A stretch of 58,575 nt of DNA from Geobacteraceae bacterium (GTDB lineage Bacteria; Desulfobacterota; Desulfuromonadia; Geobacterales; Pseudopelobacteraceae), in assembly GCA_021286935.1 (NCBI GenBank), contig JAJTBI010000010.1, positions 1 through 58,575 on the forward strand. The letters are read 5' to 3'. The notes beneath the pieces were generated by a model that saw only the letters and a program-made list of their open reading frames with translations, was not told the origin of the DNA and ran no database searches. The position numbers and the translations under genes are program-made. Positions 26,499 through 34,397 of this stretch are shown here, one piece after another. Numbering within the stretch: the first letter of the stretch is position 1; every line of letters starts with the position of its first letter.

Positions 26499-29486
26499 TT
26501 ACCGCACCTTACCCACCGGAAACCCCTGCCCACTGATGGAGACTGTGGGAAACTGAGCTCGTTTAAAGATCTTCTCAGCCAGATTCGGCACCTCATCCTC
26601 AACATAGGCGGCAAGATCAGTTGTTCTGATATAGCCGGTCTTGCCCTTGTCAGCCTTACCCTGCAATCCCTGCACCAGAGCCCAGGTAAACAGCCCATGT
26701 CCCTGATACCCCTCCAACGCTTCCTGGACCGAGGTGGAGGCGGATAGGATCGTTGAGCCGACCGCACGGGAGAGCACCTTCATGGCGGTGTCTTCGCTCA
26801 TGCCCCGGGTCAACAGAGCGGTCTGCATGGCCTGGCCCAACTGACCGGCATTGCAGGTGTCGATGATGATCAGTTTTTTGGTGGAGGGGATGTTGGCCAC
26901 CAGTTCTTTGAGTTCAGCCTGGGAGAGGGCGTCACTCTTCAGACGTTGCGTGCTGAGGGCACCGACGTTGGCGGTTATCAGATAGTATTCACCTTCATCA
27001 ACGGTGCCGTGGCTGGCAATATACAGAATAAAGAGGTCGTCGGGATTAAGGGAGCCGTAGCTACGCAGAGCCTTGAGAATTGCATCCCGGCTGGTGGCCT
27101 CTCGCGTGATGAGCGAGGTGATTTTCACCTGTTCAAACAACCCGGTAGCCCCATTGCGTAGGGTAGCAGCAAACAGGTTGGCGTCGGCCACGGCATACTT
27201 GAGCTGCAGCTTGGGGTTGCGGAACTCCTGGACACCGATCACCAGGGCATGCAGAGTCGGCTTGCGGGTAGAGGCAAACGACGCGGTTACCTGATGGACC
27301 GTCTCGTTGCTCTGCATGGAGTTGTCGGCATTGAAGGCAATAGCCCGGATGCTGTTGCTGCCAGGAGCGAGTTTCAGGGTGTAGCTACGGTAGCTTGCAC
27401 CACTGTTGTCTTTCTGCACCGCCTTCAACGAACGGGCACTGTCCAGCAGCACCGCCGAGCCGTTCAGGAACAGCCGGATATCACCAACACCGCCCCCTTG
27501 TTCTTCCAGCTTGAGGGTCAGCTTGAAATCTTCAGTGCTTGAGGTGGCAGCGGTCTGAACAATGCTGACCCGGGGAGGCTGTTTGATATCGGCCAGGGTG
27601 CGATACCCCTGCAGCGATCCGCCAGACAGGGCCAGCTTGACCAGGTCGGGACGGAAGAAGGCCTCACGGTAGTTCTCGATACCATAGACATTGGTACCAA
27701 CACGCACGTTGAGGTATTTGTCGCCGTTGGGGGAGGCGTTGTAGTAACCCTCAGGAGTAATCACCAACCATTCGCCATCAGAGAAACTGATAAAGCGCCC
27801 TAGCTCCCTGCCGCTGGCTATATCCCACAGACGCGTTGTCTGGTCAGATGCCTGTGAGAGAAGTTTTGAACCGTCTGCAGAAAAAACCAGCTTGGTTATC
27901 TTGCCGTGGTGCCCCTTGAAGGAACGGATCAGCGCAGCCGCAGGGAAGCTAAAGAGGTTGATCGTCATATCTTCACTACCAGTGGCGATGTAACGATGAG
28001 CATAGGAAACGGCAGTGGCGGTCACGTTCTGCTGATGCGCCCTGAACTGTTTAGCGACCTTCCATTTCGGGCGATTATGCGAGTATTTAGGTTCCGTATC
28101 ATCTTTATGGGCAGCCGTAATCCGATAGATATTGACCGTCGGGGTATAGCCCATGAGCGACGCTTCCTCTACGGCATAAAAACATCTGTTGAGGTCATCA
28201 TACTCAGAAAAATAATCCTTAGGTGCCTCGAAAAACTTTTCCGCCTCAACCATCTTAATGGCCCGCTGATGCTCCTGCTGATCATTAGACTTGAACATCT
28301 GCAACACTTTTTCTTGCTGTTCACGACGGTCTACTATCTTTTCTACCTGCGCATTCTTCAGATTCCACCTGTTGACCACGGTGGTGCCAGGCACCTTCCC
28401 CGGCAGGTCCAGCTCCAGAGAAACAAACGAGCCATCGACAGAGAAACTGCCATCACGGGGAGTCAGGGCCTTGGTGCCGAAGTTTTGCAACTCCTTACCG
28501 GTGGTCAGATCAAACAAGCGGAGCTGGTTATCAAAGAAACTTGCAGCAGCCACCCCCGCAGCTGGTGAATAGCCACGGTTAATTGCATCACCCAGTTGGG
28601 GAATTGCCAGACGTTCGGACAGATTTGCATCCAGCACACGAACGAATGATGCCTTGGGATGGGATGGCCCTGCCACAAATGATCCATCTGCAGCGCTATA
28701 CTCAATCCAGACTTCTTTTTTAGATTTCTTAACCGCCGCCGCCCCCCGCTCCAGATCAATAAACAGCAATGTCTGCAAACTTCCGGCTATCAGCCTGCCT
28801 TCAGGATCAAAGCCAAGCAAGGACAGGTTGGTATAGCAGTCCAGCTGCCGGTTGGTCATTGCCGAAACGATACGCTGCTGCCGAAGATCAACAATGAACA
28901 GTGACGACTGGATATTGGCGAAGATGAGTTTTGAACTATCCGGAGAAAAAATCAGCTCCATTACCGGGGGGATATACCCGGATGAGCTCCCATCAGCCCC
29001 CGGTGCCGCTATGCTGGCAAGCAATCTACCTGAGTCAAGCTCCCAAACCTTGACAGCGTTGGACTCGGCAGAGGCCAGCAGCGCGCCATCGTTGCTGACG
29101 GCAACGGCACGGATATCCCCCCGATGCCCCTGAAATGATCGGATCAGTCTGCCGGACGATATGTCCCACAGCTTAAGGGTCCGGTCATTGCTTCCGGAAA
29201 CGATCCGACGGCCATCAGGAAGGAAGGCCAGATTCTTTATGGCGGCACTATGTCCGGTCAGTGTGGCCACTTCGCGTCCCGAGCTGGTCTGCCAGATCTT
29301 GATACTGGCCCCACCGCTAACTGCAGCCAGAAGCTGTCCATCCTGCGAAAAAACGATCTCCTTCCCCCGGTTAAAATCGTCTCCTATCCTGTAGCCAAGC
29401 TGCAGGTAGAGTTCTGGTGCCGCTGCCGCAATGCCAATAGCGGGAAACAACAGGCAAGCCATCAGGATTACGATAAAAATTTTCAC
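26499..29486 (-). CDS. Exported WD40-repeat caspase-like protein B
   Basis: The GTG at 29486 is preferred as start because GGAGGG lies five bases upstream; in-frame ATGs further out (29498 and beyond) lack such a site. The 995-residue protein has a signal peptide (ending IGIAAAA), WD40 repeats before and after a long non-WD insert (charged region about 400-480), and a beta-rich linker with GGGVGDIRLFLNG. The C-terminal caspase domain has His826 in YIASHG and Cys878 in IDTCNAG. Shared PEGYYN, VYGIE and linker motifs show it is a paralogue of the WD40-caspase at 13505-16738, with fewer propeller repeats. As first gene of the minus-strand run it carries the cluster promoter region, which it shares divergently with a Kunitz-domain gene. 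Confidence 0.9.
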   Translation of the reverse strand: MKIFIVILMACLLFPAIGIAAAAPELYLQLGYRIGDDFNRGKEIVFSQDGQLLAAVSGGASIKIWQTSSGREVATLTGHSAAIKNLAFLPDGRRIVSGSNDRTLKLWDISSGRLIRSFQGHRGDIRAVAVSNDGALLASAESNAVKVWELDSGRLLASIAAPGADGSSSGYIPPVMELIFSPDSSKLIFANIQSSLFIVDLRQQRIVSAMTNRQLDCYTNLSLLGFDPEGRLIAGSLQTLLFIDLERGAAAVKKSKKEVWIEYSAADGSFVAGPSHPKASFVRVLDANLSERLAIPQLGDAINRGYSPAAGVAAASFFDNQLRLFDLTTGKELQNFGTKALTPRDGSFSVDGSFVSLELDLPGKVPGTTVVNRWNLKNAQVEKIVDRREQQEKVLQMFKSNDQQEHQRAIKMVEAEKFFEAPKDYFSEYDDLNRCFYAVEEASLMGYTPTVNIYRITAAHKDDTEPKYSHNRPKWKVAKQFRAHQQNVTATAVSYAHRYIATGSEDMTINLFSFPAAALIRSFKGHHGKITKLVFSADGSKLLSQASDQTTRLWDIASGRELGRFISFSDGEWLVITPEGYYNASPNGDKYLNVRVGTNVYGIENYREAFFRPDLVKLALSGGSLQGYRTLADIKQPPRVSIVQTAATSSTEDFKLTLKLEEQGGGVGDIRLFLNGSAVLLDSARSLKAVQKDNSGASYRSYTLKLAPGSNSIRAIAFNADNSMQSNETVHQVTASFASTRKPTLHALVIGVQEFRNPKLQLKYAVADANLFAATLRNGATGLFEQVKITSLITREATSRDAILKALRSYGSLNPDDLFILYIASHGTVDEGEYYLITANVGALSTQRLKSDALSQAELKELVANIPSTKKLIIIDTCNAGQLGQAMQTALLTRGMSEDTAMKVLSRAVGSTILSASTSVQEALEGYQGHGLFTWALVQGLQGKADKGKTGYIRTTDLAAYVEDEVPNLAEKIFKRAQFPTVSISGQGFPVGKVR

Positions 29487-29528
29487 ACTGCCCTCCATCT
29501 TGAATAGAGTACGTCTGTACATGACAGC

Positions 29529-29557
29529 TTGTCCATATGCACAATCCATCTGGACAA
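29529..29557. promoter_or_regulatory. Inverted repeat between the caspase cluster and the Kunitz gene
   Basis: TTGTCCA at 29529-29535 and TGGACAA at 29551-29557 are perfect 7-base inverted arms, centre to centre 22 bases, so about two helical turns apart. The site lies 43 bases upstream of the WD40-caspase start, in the only intergenic region shared by the protease cluster and the divergent inhibitor gene. A second small palindrome (GCACCA/TGGTGC) is at 29580-29594. A dimeric regulator could use either to control both directions; no regulator gene is adjacent. By eye only. Confidence 0.35.
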
Positions 29558-29765
29558 CCTGGAAAGATGGGCTACTATTGCACCAGGGTGGTGCGGCACC
29601 TCTGCAAGTATATCCTGCTTACCGATGATTACAAGCCAGGAGAGGGGGGTGGATGCGAAGCACATCAGACAACGGTCATGCCAGACCGGAGCTGTTAATA
29701 CGGATGGCCTGCGGCAAGATCGCACCCCCTGTCGCACATCCGGAATCCAATCATTGAGGTATCGT

Positions 29766-30269
29766 ATGCGCACATCACTTCTCAACCTCTGTGTATGTCT
29801 CGCCATAACCACCTACAGCGGAGTCTGTACCCTGTGTCATGCCGCTGCACTACCCGAGCGCTGTATGCTTGTACCGGTAAATGGGCGCTGCAAGGCGATG
29901 ATCGAAAAATTTCATGTCGATCAGACCACAGGCAAGTGCAAGCCATATTTTTATGACGGTTGTGGACCTGTAGTGCCGTTCGACACCCTTGATGAATGTC
30001 GGCAACTATGCGAACCGCAGCAGACGGCACCGAAAAAACGGGCATCTTCCGGTCTGTACTACGACCCGGTTGAAGACGATCTGCGGTATACTGACGTTTT
30101 CAAGAAGATCAATGACGAGGTGAATGAAGCTCTGACAGAGCATCCAAAGAAGGGAAGCATGGGGTTTGTACATATCATCTGGGAAATGAAGAAGCAGATT
30201 TTGAAGCAGAAATACGGCATCAACTGGAAGACACCAGCAGAACTGAATCCGCAGGTCATGTTTGACTAA
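29766..30269 (+). CDS. Secreted Kunitz (BPTI-type) protease-inhibitor domain protein
   Basis: The ATG at 29766 is preceded by GAGGT at five bases and opens a signal peptide (ending CHAAA). Residues 33-82 form a Kunitz domain: six cysteines at 33, 42, 58, 66, 78 and 82 give spacings 9, 16, 8, 12 and 4, against 9, 16, 8, 13 and 4 in bovine BPTI. The residue after the second Cys, the P1 position, is Lys43 followed by Ala, as in BPTI, which predicts inhibition of trypsin-like proteases. The YFYDGC motif also fits. The remaining 85 residues (to 167) are charged and helical with no family I recognise. The gene is divergent from the exported protease cluster and its end overlaps the convergent glycosyltransferase gene by four bases. 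Kunitz domains are rare in bacteria. Confidence 0.88.
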   Translation: MRTSLLNLCVCLAITTYSGVCTLCHAAALPERCMLVPVNGRCKAMIEKFHVDQTTGKCKPYFYDGCGPVVPFDTLDECRQLCEPQQTAPKKRASSGLYYDPVEDDLRYTDVFKKINDEVNEALTEHPKKGSMGFVHIIWEMKKQILKQKYGINWKTPAELNPQVMFD

Positions 30270-31501
30270 TGCCTGCAGATCAACCTGTTCAGCTCAGCGT
30301 GCAGTCCTGCAACCACCTGGCTCCAGTCACCAGCTTCCTGCTGTCTGAAAAGACGCATGGTCGGATACCAGGGACAATCGCTCCGCTCCAGCCCCCAGCG
30401 CCAATCCGGCGCAAACGGCAGTAACAGCCAGGTCGGTTTGCCCAAAGCACCGGCCAGATGGGCCACAGCCGTATCAATGGTTATCACCAGATCAAGCTGC
30501 TCAAGTAGGGCCGCAGTGTCAGCAAAATCCTGCACCAGCATGGTCAGATCCAGCAACGGAAATGGTTGCCGGAACTCTTTTTCAGCAATCTGCAATGAAA
30601 CCCAGGTCACGTTCGGCAGGGAAGCTAACGGTGCAAGAAAACCGGGCGGACAACGGCGGCCAGGATCAGGATAGGACTTGCCTGCCCAGCATAGGCCGAT
30701 CTTTTGGCCAGTAGCCAACGGCATAACGCTCTGCCAGAACGGTACAACCCGCTCAGAGGCTGCAAGATAAGGGATTTTACCAGGAATCGTCTCAAGAGTG
30801 CTGCCCAGCATGTACGGCAGCGAAAGCAGGGGCAGATGGCAATCAAAATCAGGTAGTGTCCGGTCAAAGGGCACCACGATAATGCCTGAGCCAAGGCTCT
30901 GCATAAGGGAGACCAGCGGCTGGTGGCATTCAAACAGCACCTGGGCACCACGCGCTACCAATAACGGGAGATAGCGGCAGAACTGCAGGGTATCGCCAAA
31001 GCCCTGCTCTGCGTAGATCAGGATGGTCTTACCGGAAAGGTCGCCGCCAGACCAACGCGGCTGGACAAACTCACGGATCGGCGAGGTAAAGCGCCGTTTT
31101 TTCCAGCGCCACTCATACTCCCTGAATCCTGCCGTATAATTACCCTGCAACAGCAGCAGCAGGGCGTAGTTCCAGTGGGCTTCAGCATGCTCAGGTGCAA
31201 CCTTCAACACCTTTGCACATTCTACCAGAGCCTGTTGAACCTCCCCCTGCATCTGCAGGCAAGAGGCCAGCGCCACCCGGCTGTCATGCAGCGAAGGAGC
31301 AAGCTGTAATGCCTGCTGATAACTTTTGGTTGCCTGATCCAGAAAGCCAAGTTCAAGCAGCGTATTGCCCCGGTTGTTCCAGAGCAGTGCCAGGGTGGGC
31401 CAGCGTCCTACGGCGTCATCGTACAGGGCCAGGGCATCATCATACCGCCCGGCTTCGTGCAATGCGGCGCCTTCGCGCAGTATTCTTTCCAGCTCACCCA
31501 T
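30266..31501 (-). CDS. TPR protein with glycosyltransferase-9-like (heptosyltransferase fold) domain
   Basis: The 411-residue protein has three or four N-terminal tetratricopeptide repeats (about 1-140, e.g. LLWNNRGNTLLELGFLDQATKSY). A GT-B-fold domain follows, with IYAEQGFGDTLQFCRYLPLL, then CWAGKSYPDPGRRCPP and the late VITIDTAVAHLAGALGKPTWLLLP. The last two are signatures of the ADP-heptose:LPS heptosyltransferase/TPR-glycosyltransferase group. The acceptor is unknown; protein or surface glycan modification is likely for this architecture. The ATG at 31501 has AGGGGA at six bases; a GTG one codon earlier is less well placed. The gene follows valS by 14 bases on the same strand and is probably co-transcribed with it. 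Confidence 0.85.
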   Translation of the reverse strand: MGELERILREGAALHEAGRYDDALALYDDAVGRWPTLALLWNNRGNTLLELGFLDQATKSYQQALQLAPSLHDSRVALASCLQMQGEVQQALVECAKVLKVAPEHAEAHWNYALLLLLQGNYTAGFREYEWRWKKRRFTSPIREFVQPRWSGGDLSGKTILIYAEQGFGDTLQFCRYLPLLVARGAQVLFECHQPLVSLMQSLGSGIIVVPFDRTLPDFDCHLPLLSLPYMLGSTLETIPGKIPYLAASERVVPFWQSVMPLATGQKIGLCWAGKSYPDPGRRCPPGFLAPLASLPNVTWVSLQIAEKEFRQPFPLLDLTMLVQDFADTAALLEQLDLVITIDTAVAHLAGALGKPTWLLLPFAPDWRWGLERSDCPWYPTMRLFRQQEAGDWSQVVAGLHAELNRLICRH

Positions 31502-31515
31502 CACGATTCCCCTGG

Positions 31516-34209
31516 CTATTTCAGCTTTTTAATCTTCTCCAGGCTTTCTTCCAGTACCGCCTTCTTTGCGGTAACGTCGGCCAGTTTTGCCTTTTCCTTG
31601 GCAACAATATCCGCCGGAGCACGATCAACAAAACTGGGGTTTTCAAGCTTTTTCGAAAACAGCTCGATCTCTTTATCCAGCTTGGCGATCTCCTTCAGCA
31701 GCCGCTTCTCCTCTTCAGCCACGTCCACCAGCCCTTTGAGGGGGACAAAGACCTGGAACTCACCTGCCGGCTGCACCGAGGCATCTTCCGGCTGTGGCAG
31801 ATTAGGCCCGATGATCAGCTGTCCCACGCGGGCCATACTCTTGATCTTTGACTCAAACAGACAGGCCAGATCCTGTGCCTGCTGAGAGCCGGTTGAAAGG
31901 ATGACCGTTATTTCACGGGAGGGAGGCACTTCCATCTCACCACGGATGGTGCGGATGGCAGAAATCACCTCCATCACCTGCTCCATCCGGCTGGCAGCGT
32001 CTTCAAACTGCCAGTCTTCACGGGGCTGCGGATAGGGGGCCAGCATGATGGAAGGCTGCCAGTCTCCGCCAGAACCTCGCAGGCTGCAGCGATCCCCCTT
32101 GGGCAGGGTCTGCCAGATCTCTTCCGTAATAAACGGCATAAACGGGTGTAGCAGACGCAGCAGGTGTTCCAGCACGGTCCAGAGCACGTACTGGGTAGTG
32201 CGACGACGTATCGGGTCATCACCGTACAGTTCCTGTTTTGACAGCTCCAGATACCAGTCACAGAACTCGCTCCAGGTAAACTGGTAGAGGGTCATGGCCG
32301 CTTCGTTAAAGCGATACTCTTCCAATGCCTGATTGGTTGCGCGGGCGGTTTCATTCAGACGATGGAGAATCCATTCATCGGACTCGGTCAGGCGCAGATC
32401 CTCAAAGACCAGCGCATCCGGCTCAAACCCTTCCAGGTTCATCATGGTAAAACGGGCTGCGTTCCAGACCTTGTTACAGAAGTTACGATAGCCGGAGATC
32501 CGCTCTTCAGCCAGCTTGATATCCCTGCCCTGGGCAGCAAAGGCGGCCAGGGTAAAGCGGAACGCATCCGTACCGTACTGATCGATCACCGTCAGCGGGT
32601 CAATCACGTTCCCCTTTGACTTGGACATCTTCTGGCCATGGGCATCCCGCACCAGGGCATGGATATAGACATCCTTGAACGGCACCTCATCCATAAAGTG
32701 CAGCCCCATCATCATCATCCGGGCTACCCAGAAGAAAAGGATATCAAAGCCGGTCACCAGGGTAGCGGTGGGATAGAACTGTTTCAGCTCAGGGGTCTTG
32801 TCTGGCCAGCCCATGGTTGAAAACGGCCAGAGCGCTGATGAGAACCAGGTATCCAGCACATCTGTTTCCTGACGTATCTCGTCACTACCACATTGGCTGC
32901 AAGTGGTCGGATCATCCATGGATACGGTTATATGACCGCAATGGTCACAGAACCAGGCCGGAATACGGTGGCCCCACCAGATCTGGCGCGAAATACACCA
33001 GTCACGGATATTTTCCATCCAGTCATAGTAGGTATTTTCCCACTGTTTCGGCAGGATGCGGGTACGGCCATCCTTGACCGCCTGCAACGCACGCTCGGCC
33101 AGTGGACCGACCTTGACATACCACTGCAGGGATAGATATGGCTCCACCACAGTCTTGCAACGGTAGCAGCCCCCCACCGACAGACCATGATCATCGATCT
33201 TTTCCAGCAGCCCGGCTGACTCCAGATCCTCAACTATTTTGGTGCGGGCAGCAAAACGATCCATCCCTTCATACTGATGCCCGGCAGCGTTGATGATACC
33301 GGACTCGTCAAAGACATTGATCTTGTCCAGGCCGTGACGAGCACCAACTTCAAAGTCATTGAAATCATGGGCCGGGGTAATCTTGACCACGCCGGTGCCA
33401 AACTCACGGTCCACATACTCATCCGCAACCACCGGAATCTCGCGATTCACCAGCGGCAACAGCACCCTGGCACCATGCAGATCAGCGTAGCGCTCATCTT
33501 CAGGATGGACCGCCACTGCGGTATCACCCAGCATGGTCTCCGGCCGGGTGGTGGCAACGGTCACAAAACGGCCCGGCTGACCAACCACAGGGTAGCGGAT
33601 ATGCCAGAGATGCCCTTTCTTCTCCTCATGTTCAACTTCAATATCCGACAAGGCGGTATGGCAACGGGGGCACCAGTTGATCAGGCGGTTGTCACGGTAG
33701 ATCAGCCCGTCTTCGTACAGCTTGACAAACACAGTGCGGACTGCCTTGGACAGACCGGCATCCATGGTGAAACGCTCACGCTCCCAGTCACAGGAGGCCC
33801 CCAGCCGCTTCAACTGGCCAATGATCTGTCCGCCTGACTCTGCCTTCCATTGCCAGACCCGCTCAATGAACGCCTCACGCCCCAGATCGTGACGATCTTT
33901 GCCTTCAGCTGCCAGTTGACGTTCCACCACGTTCTGGGTGGCAATACCGGCATGGTCGGTACCGGGCATCCAGAGCACGCTGTGACCGGTCATCCGCTTC
34001 CAGCGGCAGAGGATATCCTGCAGGGTATTATTGAGGGCATGCCCCATATGCAGGGCGCCGGTAACATTGGGGGGAGGAATAACAATGCTATAGGGAGTAC
34101 GTGGAGACGACTCATCGGCATGGAAGTAGCCTTTAGCAAGCCATTCACCATACCATTTCTTTTCTACCTCATGGGGTTCATACCCCTTAGCCAGTTCTTT
34201 GTTGGACAT
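31516..34209 (-). CDS. valS: Valyl-tRNA synthetase
   Basis: ValS charges tRNA-Val. The 897-residue class I synthetase shows the HIGH-type motif PPPNVTGALHMGHALN near residue 50, the editing domain (ATTRPETMLGDTAVAVHPEDERY), the zinc/catalytic region, KMSKS in GQKMSKSKGN, the anticodon-binding domain, and the C-terminal coiled-coil arm (VDVAEEEKRLLKEIAKLDKEIELF...) typical of bacterial ValS. Length is normal. The upstream region shared with the divergent SPASM gene holds no further gene. A weak AGGG precedes the ATG by about ten bases. Confidence 0.97.
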   Translation of the reverse strand: MSNKELAKGYEPHEVEKKWYGEWLAKGYFHADESSPRTPYSIVIPPPNVTGALHMGHALNNTLQDILCRWKRMTGHSVLWMPGTDHAGIATQNVVERQLAAEGKDRHDLGREAFIERVWQWKAESGGQIIGQLKRLGASCDWERERFTMDAGLSKAVRTVFVKLYEDGLIYRDNRLINWCPRCHTALSDIEVEHEEKKGHLWHIRYPVVGQPGRFVTVATTRPETMLGDTAVAVHPEDERYADLHGARVLLPLVNREIPVVADEYVDREFGTGVVKITPAHDFNDFEVGARHGLDKINVFDESGIINAAGHQYEGMDRFAARTKIVEDLESAGLLEKIDDHGLSVGGCYRCKTVVEPYLSLQWYVKVGPLAERALQAVKDGRTRILPKQWENTYYDWMENIRDWCISRQIWWGHRIPAWFCDHCGHITVSMDDPTTCSQCGSDEIRQETDVLDTWFSSALWPFSTMGWPDKTPELKQFYPTATLVTGFDILFFWVARMMMMGLHFMDEVPFKDVYIHALVRDAHGQKMSKSKGNVIDPLTVIDQYGTDAFRFTLAAFAAQGRDIKLAEERISGYRNFCNKVWNAARFTMMNLEGFEPDALVFEDLRLTESDEWILHRLNETARATNQALEEYRFNEAAMTLYQFTWSEFCDWYLELSKQELYGDDPIRRRTTQYVLWTVLEHLLRLLHPFMPFITEEIWQTLPKGDRCSLRGSGGDWQPSIMLAPYPQPREDWQFEDAASRMEQVMEVISAIRTIRGEMEVPPSREITVILSTGSQQAQDLACLFESKIKSMARVGQLIIGPNLPQPEDASVQPAGEFQVFVPLKGLVDVAEEEKRLLKEIAKLDKEIELFSKKLENPSFVDRAPADIVAKEKAKLADVTAKKAVLEESLEKIKKLK

Positions 34210-34316
34210 TACAGAATAACCCTGCCTTTACCTGAGTTTTGCGTGAATATAGTTATATACCTTGTGATGGCAACATGGTCAAGGTTAGGCAATGGTACGG
34301 CACCCTGTTTTGTTAC

Positions 34317-34344
34317 TTGCAGTAGCTCTCTGACGCGGTATACT
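34317..34344 (+). promoter_or_regulatory. Candidate sigma-70 promoter for the SPASM protein gene
   Basis: TTGCAG at 34317-34322 and TATACT at 34339-34344, with a 16-base spacer. Transcription would start near 34351, which gives a leader of about 47 bases that contains the AAGGAG at 34385-34390 but no ATG, GTG or TTG in the reading frame of the gene. This placement supports the ATT start at 34398. Confidence 0.45.
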
Positions 34345-34397
34345 GGGGTCTACGCATAGATTCCGCTCACCCGGCAGACAGCACAAGGAGACACACC

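Noticed and set aside
29529..30269. Longer version of the Kunitz protein starting at 29529
   Set aside because: The extra 79 residues look non-coding and would place the signal peptide in the middle. The start at 29766 has a good ribosome site directly before the signal sequence.
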